Shown here one piece after another: positions 12,721-25,100 of a stretch of DNA of 64,000 nucleotides (its first letter is position 1; every line of letters starts with the position of its first letter). The position numbers and the translations under genes are program-made. The DNA is from Siniperca chuatsi (Eukaryota; Chordata; Actinopteri; Centrarchiformes; Sinipercidae). The DNA lies in NCBI RefSeq assembly GCF_020085105.1, contig NC_058053.1:682001-746000 (forward strand), written 5' to 3'. The notes beneath the pieces are model-generated. The model made no database searches, was not told the DNA's origin, and saw only the letters and a list, made by a program, of their open reading frames with translations.

Positions 12721-13900
12721 GAACAATAACATTCACACAGCAAATTGCCTTTTACATTCATGTAAACCACAGAGAAACTGTGTCCTTATCCTGGAATTTA
12801 GCAATAATGCAAACAATGGCTCTTTAAATCCGATTATTCATCTTAATTACTTTTGTCTATAAAGAGCCTGTAACTGTGGGAGCTGGTACAAGACAGGACA
12901 CATTAATCCACATTAGCAATGAACACTGTACCAGTTGATGTGTGCAATTTTGCAGTGGCACTATAGTTTGTGTTTCAGCATTTGTGCCAGATATGTACTA
13001 TCTGCACTTACAGTAATTAGCTGGAGCTTTAGACTTTTAATGCAACTCAGACAACTAAGCTTATTTTATAAAATATTTCACACAGGTCAAGTTTACCTTA
13101 ATTGCTGTTTCCATTCAAAAATATATTCTTGTGAAAGTCTTATAATGGAAACATTTACATTTATTTAGTTGTTTGACTTTTTATATTTTAGAGCTGTGAT
13201 CATATAAATTGATACTTTCATTTGTGAAAATCAGTTGTTGTAGTTTATAGATAGGCACTGTATGAATAATTGTAAAATTATCAACATATTAACTTATCAG
13301 CATGTATCTCAGCATACATCAGTGTGCTTTAATTTCATTGTAAACCAATCCAGTTTTACTCTTAGTTCACATTAGCTGATAATTGCTGGAGAACCAGGTT
13401 GTTTAAACAAGGGTTTTATAAGCTATCCATGTCTGTGAACCCAATTTTTATATATATAACAACTAAGAAGAAACAACACCCCTGGACTGTTGAAAACCTT
13501 AAATTATAGTTGTTTGTTCAAGTGTTACAAATAGACTACCAAGAATAATTCATATAAGCCATTTGAGCTGAAGTCAAACAGTGACATTTGAAACCCCAAA
13601 GTGGCAGTTGGAATCAGTTGGATGGCAGCTAAATGTGGTAGTTGGACGCTAGCAGTGGATGCTAACAGTGGCAGTTGGAAAGCAGGCATTTCGTTTTTTC
13701 ATCTTTTTTATTGAACTTTATTCAAAGAAACCTGACCAATAAGCCATTCAAAACAGCAGCCAACCCTCCCTCACTGCCCAGAGCAGAGCATGAGAGACAT
13801 CATCAACATACACTACCCACCATTAAAAATGACACAAGGAGAAGCACATGGACCGCCAGAAACCCTTTTTGCTGATCTTTCTAAAAGTGGAGAAATTAAA
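12721..13900. other. No gene recognised
   Basis: AT-rich DNA without family resemblance on either strand. The short open frames are not supported. Confidence 0.5.
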
Positions 13901-13901
13901 T

Positions 13902-14148
13902 GGACTGTACTTATATAGCGCCTTTCTAACTACTCAAAAGTACTTCAACTACATATCACATTCGCACACATTCATACACTAATGGCAACTGCTCATCAGT
14001 TGGAAGACTAATCATTTACACATCACAAATTTGGGGTTCAGCATCTTGCCCAAGGACACTTCGACATGGGCTGGGGGAAGCTGGGATCAAACTGCCAACC
14101 TTCCGATTGGTGGATGACCCGCTTTACCACTAAACCACAGTCGCTCCA
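13902..14148 (-). mobile_element. tRNA-derived SINE, near full length
   Basis: Read on the minus strand, this starts GGAGCGACTGTGGTTTAGTG (A-box-like TGGTTTAGTGGTAAAG), continues to a degenerate B box (GGCAGTTTGATCCC) about 40 bases later, then a tRNA-unrelated body, and ends GCGCTATATAAGTACAGTCC. The same head and tail occur at 31608-31735 with the middle missing. The polymerase III type promoter is inferred from the box spacing. Confidence 0.8.
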
Positions 14149-14207
14149 ATTAGTAATCCCATCTACGACAGATCTGAAACAGAGCCATTATTGAACATCA
14201 CACTTCA

Positions 14208-15222
14208 GTGGCAAAAAATGGCAACAAGGAACACTGGCAGTTAAAGATCAGGGACCCAGAAGACTCTAACAGCATAATGACAACTGTCGATGTTTATAGA
14301 AGTGGTAAAGTCATGGTGCAGGGGTATTTCAAGACTTTCCAGGACAATTTCCAGGCACTTAAATATCTGGTGGAGAGAGAAAACACCTCTCCTATGGAAC
14401 TCCAACCTCATGCCGGTGACACAGATCCTACATCCCAACTGAGGAGGAACACCATGGTCACACTGAGCGGACCCTGAACCCTCCACATCAGACCTCCTTT
14501 ACAGACCTGAAGGAACACTTCACCCAGTTAGAAGTAGAGCTGGTGCAGCTCAGGGAAATGGTCTTGAATCAGACAGAAAAAAACTCAGCACAGCTCTTAC
14601 AACAACAACAAATGGAACAGATGAGAAAAGAGTAAGAAAGCATACAGACAACCCATCAAAAACACATACTCAAACACAGAGAAAGCCATAAGTAAGAGCT
14701 GTTCACTCTGACAGAACAAGTGAGAGAGCTACAGCAAGAGAAAGAACGCCAGAGGAGAGAGCTTGTTGCACCGGCGGAACTGGTGAAAGAGCTGAACCAT
14801 GAGAGAGTCACAGGACAGAGCTCGCTGCTCTAAAAGTACTTCTAAGAGAACTGCAGCTGCCAAGAGAAAGCCACAAGAATAAACTTGTTGATCTGACAGA
14901 GGAACTCAAGGAGAGGGGCAGAGCACTGGATCATTTGAAGGAACAGGTGACTGCAGCACTGTTGCCTAACAGATTTAGACCAAACCTCTTTGAGAGGTTA
15001 TTCCTCATAACAATCCCGTACCTGCAGAAGGAAGATTCAGGTTTTACCGCTTCTTCACTGAGGGAGAGACCGCCGCTGAGCCTCTCTCTCTCCAAAGTCG
15101 ACTGCTGCTGCCTCGCAGCCCCCCAAAGGAAGTTTCACTGTTGAACCCGCCGACAGTGCGGACCCGACTCCATCACTATCCGAGCCTGAGAGGATTTCAC
15201 CTGGCAACCAAACGGACTGATG
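14208..15222 (+). pseudogene. Decayed ORF: short N-terminal domain plus coiled coil, unrecognised family
   Basis: A coherent coding trace runs through about 1 kb in changing frames. From ATG 14208, residues such as WQLKIRDPEDSNSIMTTVDV and GKVMVQG form a compact N-terminal domain. A frame change near 14430 leads into heptad-rich sequence (FTDLKEHFTQLEVELVQLRE; later LFTLTEQVRELQQEKERQRR and LVDLTEELKERG). The last coherent segment, PPKGSFTVEPADSADPTPSL onward, ends at TGA 15220. At least two stops and several frame shifts break it, so it is not a working gene. I do not recognise the family. Lack of introns and the setting suggest an ORF1-like protein of a mobile element, but a dead host retrocopy is possible. 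Confidence 0.5.
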
Positions 15223-15229
15223 CATAACC

Positions 15230-17130
15230 AAGAGCGACCTCAAGTAAGAGGCTTGTGTCTGAGCAGAGATAGATTTTAGAACTGTGTGTTATTTCATCTA
15301 AGTTTCATTGTTGTGAATTGTGCTTTGCTTATTGTGGGAAGTAACAGACCGCTGTGCCCTGTTTTGCTGTGTGTTTTCGTGGTTAGCACATTCCATTCTG
15401 TATCGTGCCATGCTGTTGGACCGTTGGACCGTTTTAGCCACGGTGGAAGCTAATAACTGCTTTATCAGACCAAAGTCCAGTAACACGGCTGTTGAATCAA
15501 AGTTTGCTGCCAGGTTCCTGTGTGATAAAGGGACAGCTATTGTGTTTTGCCACAGCATTTGAGATTTCTTGTGGCTTCCGCTGTGTAGTTTCTTTCTCCT
15601 TCCTCTCCACTAACCACACACCTTTACACATACATCCACACATCTCAAACGACCCAGATAGCATGGTAGCATAACTAACTATGCTCCACGCCATCCATCA
15701 CAAATAGAGCATGTCCAACATTTTGGCTCTCCCCTTTGTTTGTGTTTTGCGGATCCCCCGCCATTTTGGACCCACACTTCTGAAGGCAGACCCAAATCAA
15801 ACAGGCGGTAAATGAATTCAAAATGTCTCCTGTAGCGGAAGCAGGGAGGGCTGACAGCCATTATTTACCTTTAATTCCATTGTGTTTTATTCTGCCATGC
15901 TTTACTGACAGCAGCTCATATATTCCATCTCAGCTAACAACAGGTTACACTTTTAAGAGACACACACGGCGATCACAGATGAAATGATTTGATATCGATA
16001 GAAAATGGCTGTCGATCCATTACATCAAATCCCTGAACCAAAACACGTGCCACACACCGTCAAAAGCTTCGAGTCTTGTAATGCTGTCATCTGTACAATC
16101 ATAATCCTATAGGATCAATGCTGGCCAACTGCTTAGGAAATTAGACACATATTGTGTCTAAAAGAGAGTGAGCTTTTCAATAAATAAGACAACTGAATAA
16201 CACATATTTGACTCAACCTTCAAAGGAGTTTTTATTGGCAAGTTTTTTTTAATTGAAATTAAAATCTTAGCTGCATGTGTTTTTCTTCAATGTGCAACTA
16301 ATAACACTAATAAAAATATCTAAAGCTAGTCTACTTTTTATTTTTGTTTAATATAAATTTTATTTTGTAAGAAAAAGAACTAGAAAAGAATATTAAGTCA
16401 AAGAAAAGGAGAAAAAACATAAAAGTTGTTTTCATTTTGGAAACTTCTACACAACACACAGGCTATTGTATCGTTGTTGTTTATAATTAAGTAAAAGTCA
16501 TGTGTTGCAAATGTTTTGTTGAGTCCTTGTTGAAACGCATTAGCAGGCTATGTCTTGGTCTGGCCCAATAAGTTCAGGGTCAAATCAGAATAAAAGTAAA
16601 ACATGTAAAATGTAAGCTATTTTTTTTTTTTACCTTGTTGAATGATAAAGCGTGAGCTAGAATTAGTGATATACCTCCTGGCCCACCCCTGGGCTGAGTG
16701 ATACAGGGGGTCAAGTTTGGACAAGTAAATAGTATCACCAAAATCGATCTGAGTCAGAAAAAGTATTTAATTATTATTGTTTTTTGGGAGTGTGTGTTAT
16801 CTTGTTTGGTTGGGACTCGTATTGCTGCCATCTTGATCAGGACCATAGACTGTATATAACAGTCTCGAAAAAAAGATTTTTAATCTCAGAGGACTTCCTG
16901 GAAATTTAAGGTAAAAAAAAAACAGTGCGTCTTTCTATAGAGAAGAAAATCTATTACAGTACTTATGCTAGTATATTTTCACTGCAGATTTTTAACTGTG
17001 CAAAACTCACATCTTCCACCATCCGACTTACACCCTCCACTGCAGTTTAACTGCTCATGTTACTATCTGGAGGTATGAGACTTGTAGCATGTATCAGATA
17101 AACAGAGAAATCAGATTCAGTTACCAAAAA
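15230..17130. other. No gene recognised; possible body of an unidentified repeat in the first 650 bases
   Basis: The first part continues from the decayed ORF with GC-richer sequence unlike the AT-rich remainder and may be the 3' part of the same element. The rest is AT-rich intergenic DNA downstream of insig2. Confidence 0.4.
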
Positions 17131-17140
17131 GGCCATGGTC

Positions 17141-17146
17141 TTTATT
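17141..17146 (-). promoter_or_regulatory. Candidate poly(A) signal of insig2
   Basis: AATAAA on the minus strand about 2.05 kb beyond the insig2 stop codon. Another AATAAA lies at 17464-17459, and a LINE tail sits between 17380 and 17625, so the true 3' end is undecided. Confidence 0.3.
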
Positions 17147-17399
17147 ACACCAAAACAAATTGCACATGTTCAGAAAACAAAAATGCATTAAAAGGTTTCT
17201 CCATCATGTTTTTCCACATCACCTAACCTATATCATGGAATATTACAAAAACACTGTTTTTACAGTTTCTGTTTTAAATACTGTAACATTATTGTAATTA
17301 TACCCAACCTATTTCAACACAAATTGTTATAAAAATGTCCCTTAAATGATCTAGTCAAACCTCTTACAGATACACAAGCTCCTTGTTTTTAATTCTGCA

Positions 17400-17622
17400 T
17401 GTTTTCTTCTTTGTTTATATTTATTAGTTTCTACCATGGAGAAGCAGCATTTTAGTTATTTATTTTCTATTTAACTCTTTTAAAATTGTATTTAAATGTC
17501 TTTTTATATTGCCTATGTTGCTTTTACATTTTTTCTTGATGCCTTTTATGTTTTATGTAAAGAACTTTGAATTGCCTTGTTGAAATGTGCTATACAAATA
17601 AACTTGCCTTGCCTTACCAGGA
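17400..17622 (+). mobile_element. LINE 3' end with TTGCC-type tail
   Basis: GTAAAGAACTTTGAATTGCC, then GTGCTATACAAATAAACTTG and a TTGCCTTGCC tail. This is a widespread fish LINE 3' end (probably CR1/L2 superfamily; the clade is not certain). It lies in the probable insig2 3' UTR or just downstream. Confidence 0.55.
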
Positions 17623-19196
17623 GGGTTCTCAATCCATCCACCCAACAAACGCCTTCTTCATACAGGGAACAACTTCAGATTTTTAAACAGATTTTCACAC
17701 TGCCATACACTGTGTAAGTAGGTTTTCTTTGTGGGCAAGTTAACAGTAATGAAAAGCAGAAGAAACAGCTCCTATAGTGAATTATTCAACCAACCTCAGA
17801 AAAAAGAAATGTATGCATTATTGTATATCCAATGTGCTTGAAGGGCTTTTTCCTGACAACACTCACAACACCATAAGTATCCTTTATAACCCAGTGAAAA
17901 CATGCAAATTGTCTTTAACAAATTATCAGTTTATCATGTTTCTATGCTAATGTGTGCGTTACATCTGTAAATATTAAGCTAAAACAGTTACATAGGATCA
18001 TACATACAATCTTTACACGCACCCAAGACAGATTATTTGATTCTACTTTAAGTTCTACCTACCTATCTCCTTTATCTACAGTCATATAATTTAGGTACAC
18101 CTATGGTTCATAAAGGATAACTATCAAGTTTTAGTCAAGTGCTATGAAGACAATCAGTGGGGAAATTTGGCATGCCTGAGAAAAGCAAACATTGCTTTTT
18201 GCCCTTTTTTTTTTTTAACCAGGAAACTGAAAAGGCTACAGTTATATATTTGGACAAAATGGTGCTGCCTGAAATGATTAAAAACAAAAATTGTCCAACA
18301 ATAAGGAAATTCTTTAGAAAATGTCTTAATGTGCTTAAAACTCAAGCCAGTGTTCATGTATGGATGAAACTAATTTCCTAAGCCGGTGTAAATTCCAAAT
18401 GTACCATTCACTTCCATCCTAAACCCTTAGAGCTTTGCACAATGAATAAGAAAGCACTCTCCTTTCATTCTTTGGTTGTAATGATACTGTTAATATCGGT
18501 GACAAACAGGGCAGGTGTGGCTGGTAGAAATACCCACTACAGGTGAACACTGAATACCCTGCGTCCTCACAGCCAGGGCGGACAAACGTACAGTACACAT
18601 CATCATTCCTTTATCAAGAAAATTTAAATGTAGATATAAGCTAATAACATACAATAAAATGTCTGGTATGTAGATGCATATCTTTCTAGATATAAGTTAA
18701 CTAGGCTGTGTGTTCTCCACTGATACGTGAAAGATGTGAAAGAACTAGGAGATAAGAGTAGACTTTAAAACTGATCCCCTGTGTGAGGCACAATGGAGCC
18801 AAAGGTTTCAAACATTTGAGCTGATCTTAAGTACGACAGATGCTTCGCCACTAATCCCTTTCTAGGTAAGTAGAATTAAACTGCACCAAAGAAACAACAC
18901 AACAAACTCTGTTCTCATTGTTCACCTCAGCTCAGGTTAAAATGTAGCCAGCGACCACCCCGAGCGCTGAATTGCCCGACAAGAGCCAATCAAAAATACT
19001 GTCTGGTCCAGCAGAAAGCACCAGGCAGCCAATCAGTAGCTCAGGGCTCATTTGACATGCCTGACTGGCTCATCCAGGGCCAGCCAATCCTGTTCTATGC
19101 TGCATGCAGATGTTCTCTGATAACCTGCCTCTGGTTTCAGGTTGGTGGAAAGATAATGTCATTTTGAGCAGAGGCCTGATGGAGCCAAGAGATCCC

Positions 19197-22100
19197 TCAG
19201 TCCTGATGGGCCTTTTCCTGAATGAATTTATATTCATACTGAGGAGAAAAAAAACATTAGATACAGGACAGTTGAATCCATTTTCATGGCCAGAGTGTAC
19301 AACTGGAGGACACTGATGCAACTCTGACACTTTTGTTTGCAGCCGCGGCATTAATTTAATACTAATTCAACAGAGTGTTGGCAAAGCAGATTTACTGAAA
19401 TTATTCCAATTTCTTACCAAGGCTAACTGCCGTCCTATGTTTCCCATAGTTATCACCCCCGCAAAGAAGATGCAAGGTAACCAGGAGCGAATATACAGGA
19501 AATCTGGAGAAGTATACCTGTGCAGAGAAGAAGCACATGACAGCAATTTGTAAAGATTTATTTTTTTTAATAAATGGGGGCTTTGTGTGACAAGGTTGAT
19601 TTGTCATCAGAAACATATTACAGCATTTTTAAAGTCCAACTAAAATCCCAGTTAGTCATTTAAGTCTAATGTATTTAAAATTGTATTAACCTGCAAAAAT
19701 CCAGTGTTTTAGTCTGGAATTTTAGCCAGGCTAGGCATTGCTGGAGGAGGATGTAGCTTTATATTGTACAGGTAACACTAGTGCTGGTGAAGACTGTGCT
19801 GCCATCGAACAACATTTATGGGCAAAACCTACTGTAACTATTGCAATCTCAGTGTTTCCCCTAGGATTTTTCCCCAGCAGCGGTGCTAAAGTACGTGAGT
19901 TGTCTTTTGAGCTGCTGGAAGATATTTAGTGCGTCTGCTGACACGAGAAGGGCTTTAGACACATATTTGTACACAGTTGTAGATATCAAATTACGTTTAA
20001 TAAAATGCTTCAAGACATATCAAAATATAGCCTACACTTTTACTGAATATATAATACATTACAAATAACGATGAATCAAATCAAATCATGTTATATCAAA
20101 ATTATACAAAAAAGAGGTCAGTGTGATAAACAAGAAGCCTCAGTGGCAGAAGTCACATCCTTCCTGGGAGCATTTTATCCTCCTGGGCTTCTGAAAAAAT
20201 AGCTCTAAAGCTCTGCGATAAGGAAAGTCGCATGCAGGGGGCCCCTTAATGCTGAGACGACCAGATGGTCTTCCCTGCAGCCTGTTCCTCAGGGCAGCCT
20301 TCACCTGTAAATACCGGCTGTGCCGCTGTTGAATGCATATAGGGGAAAGACTGAATCTATACAAAATCCGTGATACACAGAAAATTACTATATATAATTT
20401 GTTTCCTGTTGAAGTTCAGCTTATCAAATTCATTTTTGCCTCAGTTGTCATTATGAATTTGTTTCTTTCTCATATCACCTATATCCTCTTCTTCTTCCTT
20501 CCTGTATGTTTTCCAGTTTTCATCCATTTGCTTTCACACTGTATCAATATGTAAACTAGGTGTGAGGGAACTTACTGAAAGACTCCATTGTAAACCAGGA
20601 GTTGGGTGGCCAGCGTTGCCAACAGGGCGATGCTGACTCCCAGGCCAAAGCCGCTGCGGGATCGGTCAAATGTCCACCACAGACCGATGGAGAGCGCTGC
20701 CAGAGTCAGAGACAGCTGGACATTGTTAGCAAAGTCCACTTTCTGACAGAGGAAGGGTCAAGGACCAGACAGTCAGTGACTGACTCCAAACTATATTTAC
20801 ATAGCTCTGTTGCAGTGCAGAGGTGTTGTGGAGATATATGTACAGCTCTACCTTTTACCTAGTTAGTCATCAAATCATAGGAATAAAAGCACTTAAACTG
20901 CATTCCACTGATTAAATAATGGTGTACAACAATACACAAACACCGCCTATATTCAGAGTGAATAAATATTGCAGTTTATCAGTACAACAAGTCTTAGACC
21001 GACTGGTTGTATTTCCCACTGACATATAAGTACAGAAATGAACAACAGGTGAGTAACACCCCAAAGCTTTAAGGATACAGCACTAGCGTGGTTGATGCCC
21101 ACAAACACAGCCACGCAGCGCATCACACTGGACCATTCCCGCTTGAACTTGTGTGGCTCACCCAGATGGCTGTCGATGCAGGGGTACAACAACCCGATCA
21201 TTGCTGCATGGGGAAAAAGGGAGACAAAATAAGCACAGACCAGAAAAATAAGAGGCAATACAACCAGCTTTCACTACCGCATTGGCGCACATGTCTGGTG
21301 GTATTGTTTTGACACCATGGAAGGATTACTGAACAGGCCTAACAGGCACATGCCGTCTCTGGCCAGGGGCTCCCCGACCCTTTGGGCCCCTGGGCCAGAG
21401 ACTCAAAATTACTACAAGGAGACACAAAACACAGGATATCCGCCAGTGTATTGCAAGCCCGCCGGGCCTAAGCATCTGGGAATATTTAATTTTTTTTAAT
21501 GTATTTTAAGATGTTTTTTAAACTACAGTTTAAAAACAGGGACGGCTCGATTGGAAACATAGATAGAATGGTTGAAAAGCTCACCAGTGACATCTGTTGG
21601 TTAAAACGTGAATGCACTATAGGAAAACAGCAGGTCTGAGATCAGTGTTCTTTACCCTCATTGTGCGTAGAGTGACGTTCAACACTTGACAATTCCAACC
21701 ATAGACTGTATATAAAAGATGGACAACGCGTCCACTCCCACTGTACAAAAATGAAGCCAAAATATCCCGGATACGGGAGCTACCATCTTGCGCTGGTGAC
21801 GTCATTTGGAGCCAGAGTCTGCACAGTAGTGATCGGCGTTGGAGCCACTGTAGCGAGGTCTCGCCCATACACCCGGCCGACTCAGTCGTGAGCCGGCCTC
21901 AGCTGTCAATCATGATGTGTAACCCCCTTTTTATAGCATCAAATAACTAATTAAAACCAAACTTATCAGAAAAATGAACACTTAAACACACATCAGCCTG
22001 ATAAGAACTACCTAAAATGACAGAAACCATCTTTGGGAAAAAATTTATTTGACGTGTACTTTGAGTTTTTTGTTTGGCTCATGTCCCATCCACTAACATT

Positions 22101-25100
22101 GAGGGGGCGGGGTTTATGACCTGTAACCCTTTTGCCAACCAGCTCGTTATTAACAAGGAATAACTACAGTATATAGACTCCTTTAACTTCCAAATTTAAC
22201 ACTGGCAAAAGAGACATCCCGATGTATAAAACCTTTTGTCTAGGGTAAAAGTATGATTCTAGCTTCAAATTAAATGAGAGGATTCTCAGGTATAATAATT
22301 TATAATTAGTTAAAAACAGGTAGCTCTAAATGTAATTACCTTGTGGTTATTTTCCTTTTACAGTGTTGATTTTACAGTGTACAAATGCGAGACTCACACA
22401 GTGGATACGTTTTATGCTTTTATATTGAAAAGGTTCAGTTTTAAATCAAATATAGTCACTATAAGAAATTCCCCGACATAAATTATTTACCAGTCATTCC
22501 CACCACGAGTGCACTCGATTTTGAGTCAGCAAGCTTGCGTTTTGTTGTTGGCTGCGTTGGAGCTCAAATCCCTTTGTAATAGTGTTGAATAATCCTACCA
22601 GTCTGCAGTTCACCATTACGGCCAAAAACGAAGGAAGTACATCGATGAGATGGGGCACACGGAATCCGCTCTCCTGGCTGTGGAGTCCCTCAACACAGGC
22701 GAGTGCGGGATCGTCCGTGATCACGCCGCCTCTCTCTCCCGACTGGTTCTGAGGTGAATTAGCAAAGTCACGGTGCTAGCAACTTTAGCTTAGCTCTTCC
22801 AGCTCATTCTTTAGAAAACTATTTAAACTCGCTCCAGGCTGCACGAGAAGTCGTCGGGCGAGTCCTCCGCAGTCCTCCGAAACAAGAGGAAGTTTTCCAA
22901 GTGTGCTGAAGCGGCTTTTAAACACTTTTTCCTAGGTTGTGTGAGCTCCTGTAATGTGCGGCCACGGTCACTGCTGCTCCATCCTTCCCGCTTCTCCGGT
23001 GGTGTTTTTTTTTTTTCTCTTTTCGCAACGCCTATTGTTGCGTCATTACATTACACTCCAGTAAATCAAATAATAACAAAACAAACATTACTGGGTTTCT
23101 TTCCTATTGAATAAACTATGAATTCTTATTCTATTTATAAACTTTTAACACTATACAAATGCATATTTTAACTGTATAATAAACAATGAAATTATTCATC
23201 ACAAATGAAATTACAATGCCTCAATGCAATTATAATAATGAAATGGTATACATTCTCGTAAATAATAAAACAAAATACCCTTATATACTAAATAATCAGG
23301 TTATTACACTCTCCCCTCACCAAAAAAAGGCATGTCCACATGACTTGGCATAGCATGGCGAGATAAACTCAAACTAAGTAATGAAAGGGGAACTAATCCA
23401 CTTGTAAAGGCATGAAACATATTTCACAGTAAGATTAGGACTACCTGGTGTATCATAGGTAAGTCTGGACGGAACTTTCCTGAGTCTCTGAGATTTTCTT
23501 GTCTCACCATCAGTCTGCAAGTCAATCTGTTCTGAACCTACAGTCTGAATGTCTTGAGTCTCTGTCTCAGTATGAACTGTTTCTTGTAAGTCTGAATGTT
23601 CAACTATGTCAGGTTTAGTCTCTTCTGTATCAACTTCTTGTTTTCCAGGAATGTTTTGCAAATCTTCAGCCTGAACTTCCGGTTGAATATCGAGATCTAG
23701 ACTGAACGGTTCTGGCGGTTCGTTGTCTGATTGGGCATTTTGTACACTGAATGGCAAATCATACCAAACTCCAAGTTCTTCATCTTCTGAATCAGTGTAT
23801 TCATCTTTGTTTTCTTGTTCCGACATTTCAGGATTCTCAACTGAACTTTTGTCTTTTTGTTTGTTACGTCTTCTTCTCGGTTTCTCTTTGGAACAGGATC
23901 TGGGTTTTGTACTTGATTTAAACATACTTTCTGTCCCAGGGCCAAAATGTGGTTTCGATGAAGGATTTTGATTGGGCCATTTCCATCTTCTGGTTTCAGC
24001 CGAAACACAGGTAAGTTTGACATCTGGCTTTCCACCACATAAGGTGTTGAAACCCAACGGTCTGCCAGCTTATGTTTTTCCTGCAAACCCAGGTTGCGTA
24101 TGAGAACTCTGTCTCCTGGTAGAAGTTGTGTAAACTTGATCTTTTGTCATATCTTTGTTTGTTCCCTTTGTTCTGTTTGACAGCGGCACACTCTGCGAGT
24201 TCATAGGCGGCTTTTAGTTCTTTCCTCATTTCTGTGACATACTTGAGGTAGGTTTCTTTAGTTGTATTGTCACTGGATGTTCCAAAACACAAATCCACAG
24301 GCATTCTTGCTTGGCGTCCAAACATTAAATAGTAGGGCGAGAAACCAGTGGCTTCATTTGGCGTGCAATTATAAGCGTGGACCAAATGTGCAATGTGTTG
24401 GCTCCATTTTCTCTTCTTGTCTGGCTCAAGGGTTCCAAGCATGTCTAGCAAGGTTCTGTTAAATCTTTCAGGTTGGGGATCCCCTTGAGGATGATATGGA
24501 GTCGTTCTTGATTTGTCTACACCAAGGAACTCAACAACTCGTGAATGAGACGACTCTCAAAATCTCATCCCTGATCACTATGCATGCGTCTTGGCAAACC
24601 GTAATGGACAAAGTATTTCTCAAGTAGAACTTTGGCCACAGTCACAGCTTTTTGATCTTTAGTAGAGAAGGCTTGGGCATAGCGAGTGTAGTGATCAGTT
24701 ATGACCAGGACATTCTCTGTGTTACTTGAGTCCGGTTCGATGGACAAGAAATCCATACATACTAAATCCAGTGGGCCATCACTTTGCATGTGACACAGAG
24801 GGGCGACTCTCTTTGGAAGTGTTTTTCTCTTTATGCACCTTGCACAGTTCTTACAATGTACTTCAACGTCTGATTTCATCTTTGGCCAATAGAATCTCTC
24901 TTTGATGAGTCCATAGGTCTTTTCAATGCCAAGATGACCAGAATCATCATGAAGTGCTTTCATGACTGTTTTTCTGAACTTTTCAGGCAAGACGAGTTGT
25001 GAGCGATGGTTTCGGCCAGGTGGAACAGTGACTCTATACATGACATCTTGTTGCAACTTTAGTCTGTCCCACTCTCTTAGTAGTAGTGAGGTGATCGGGG

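Noticed and set aside
19070..19351. 93-codon minus-strand frame
   Set aside because: It overlaps the last insig2 exon in a different frame; the real coding there is the 42-nt exon 19238-19197.
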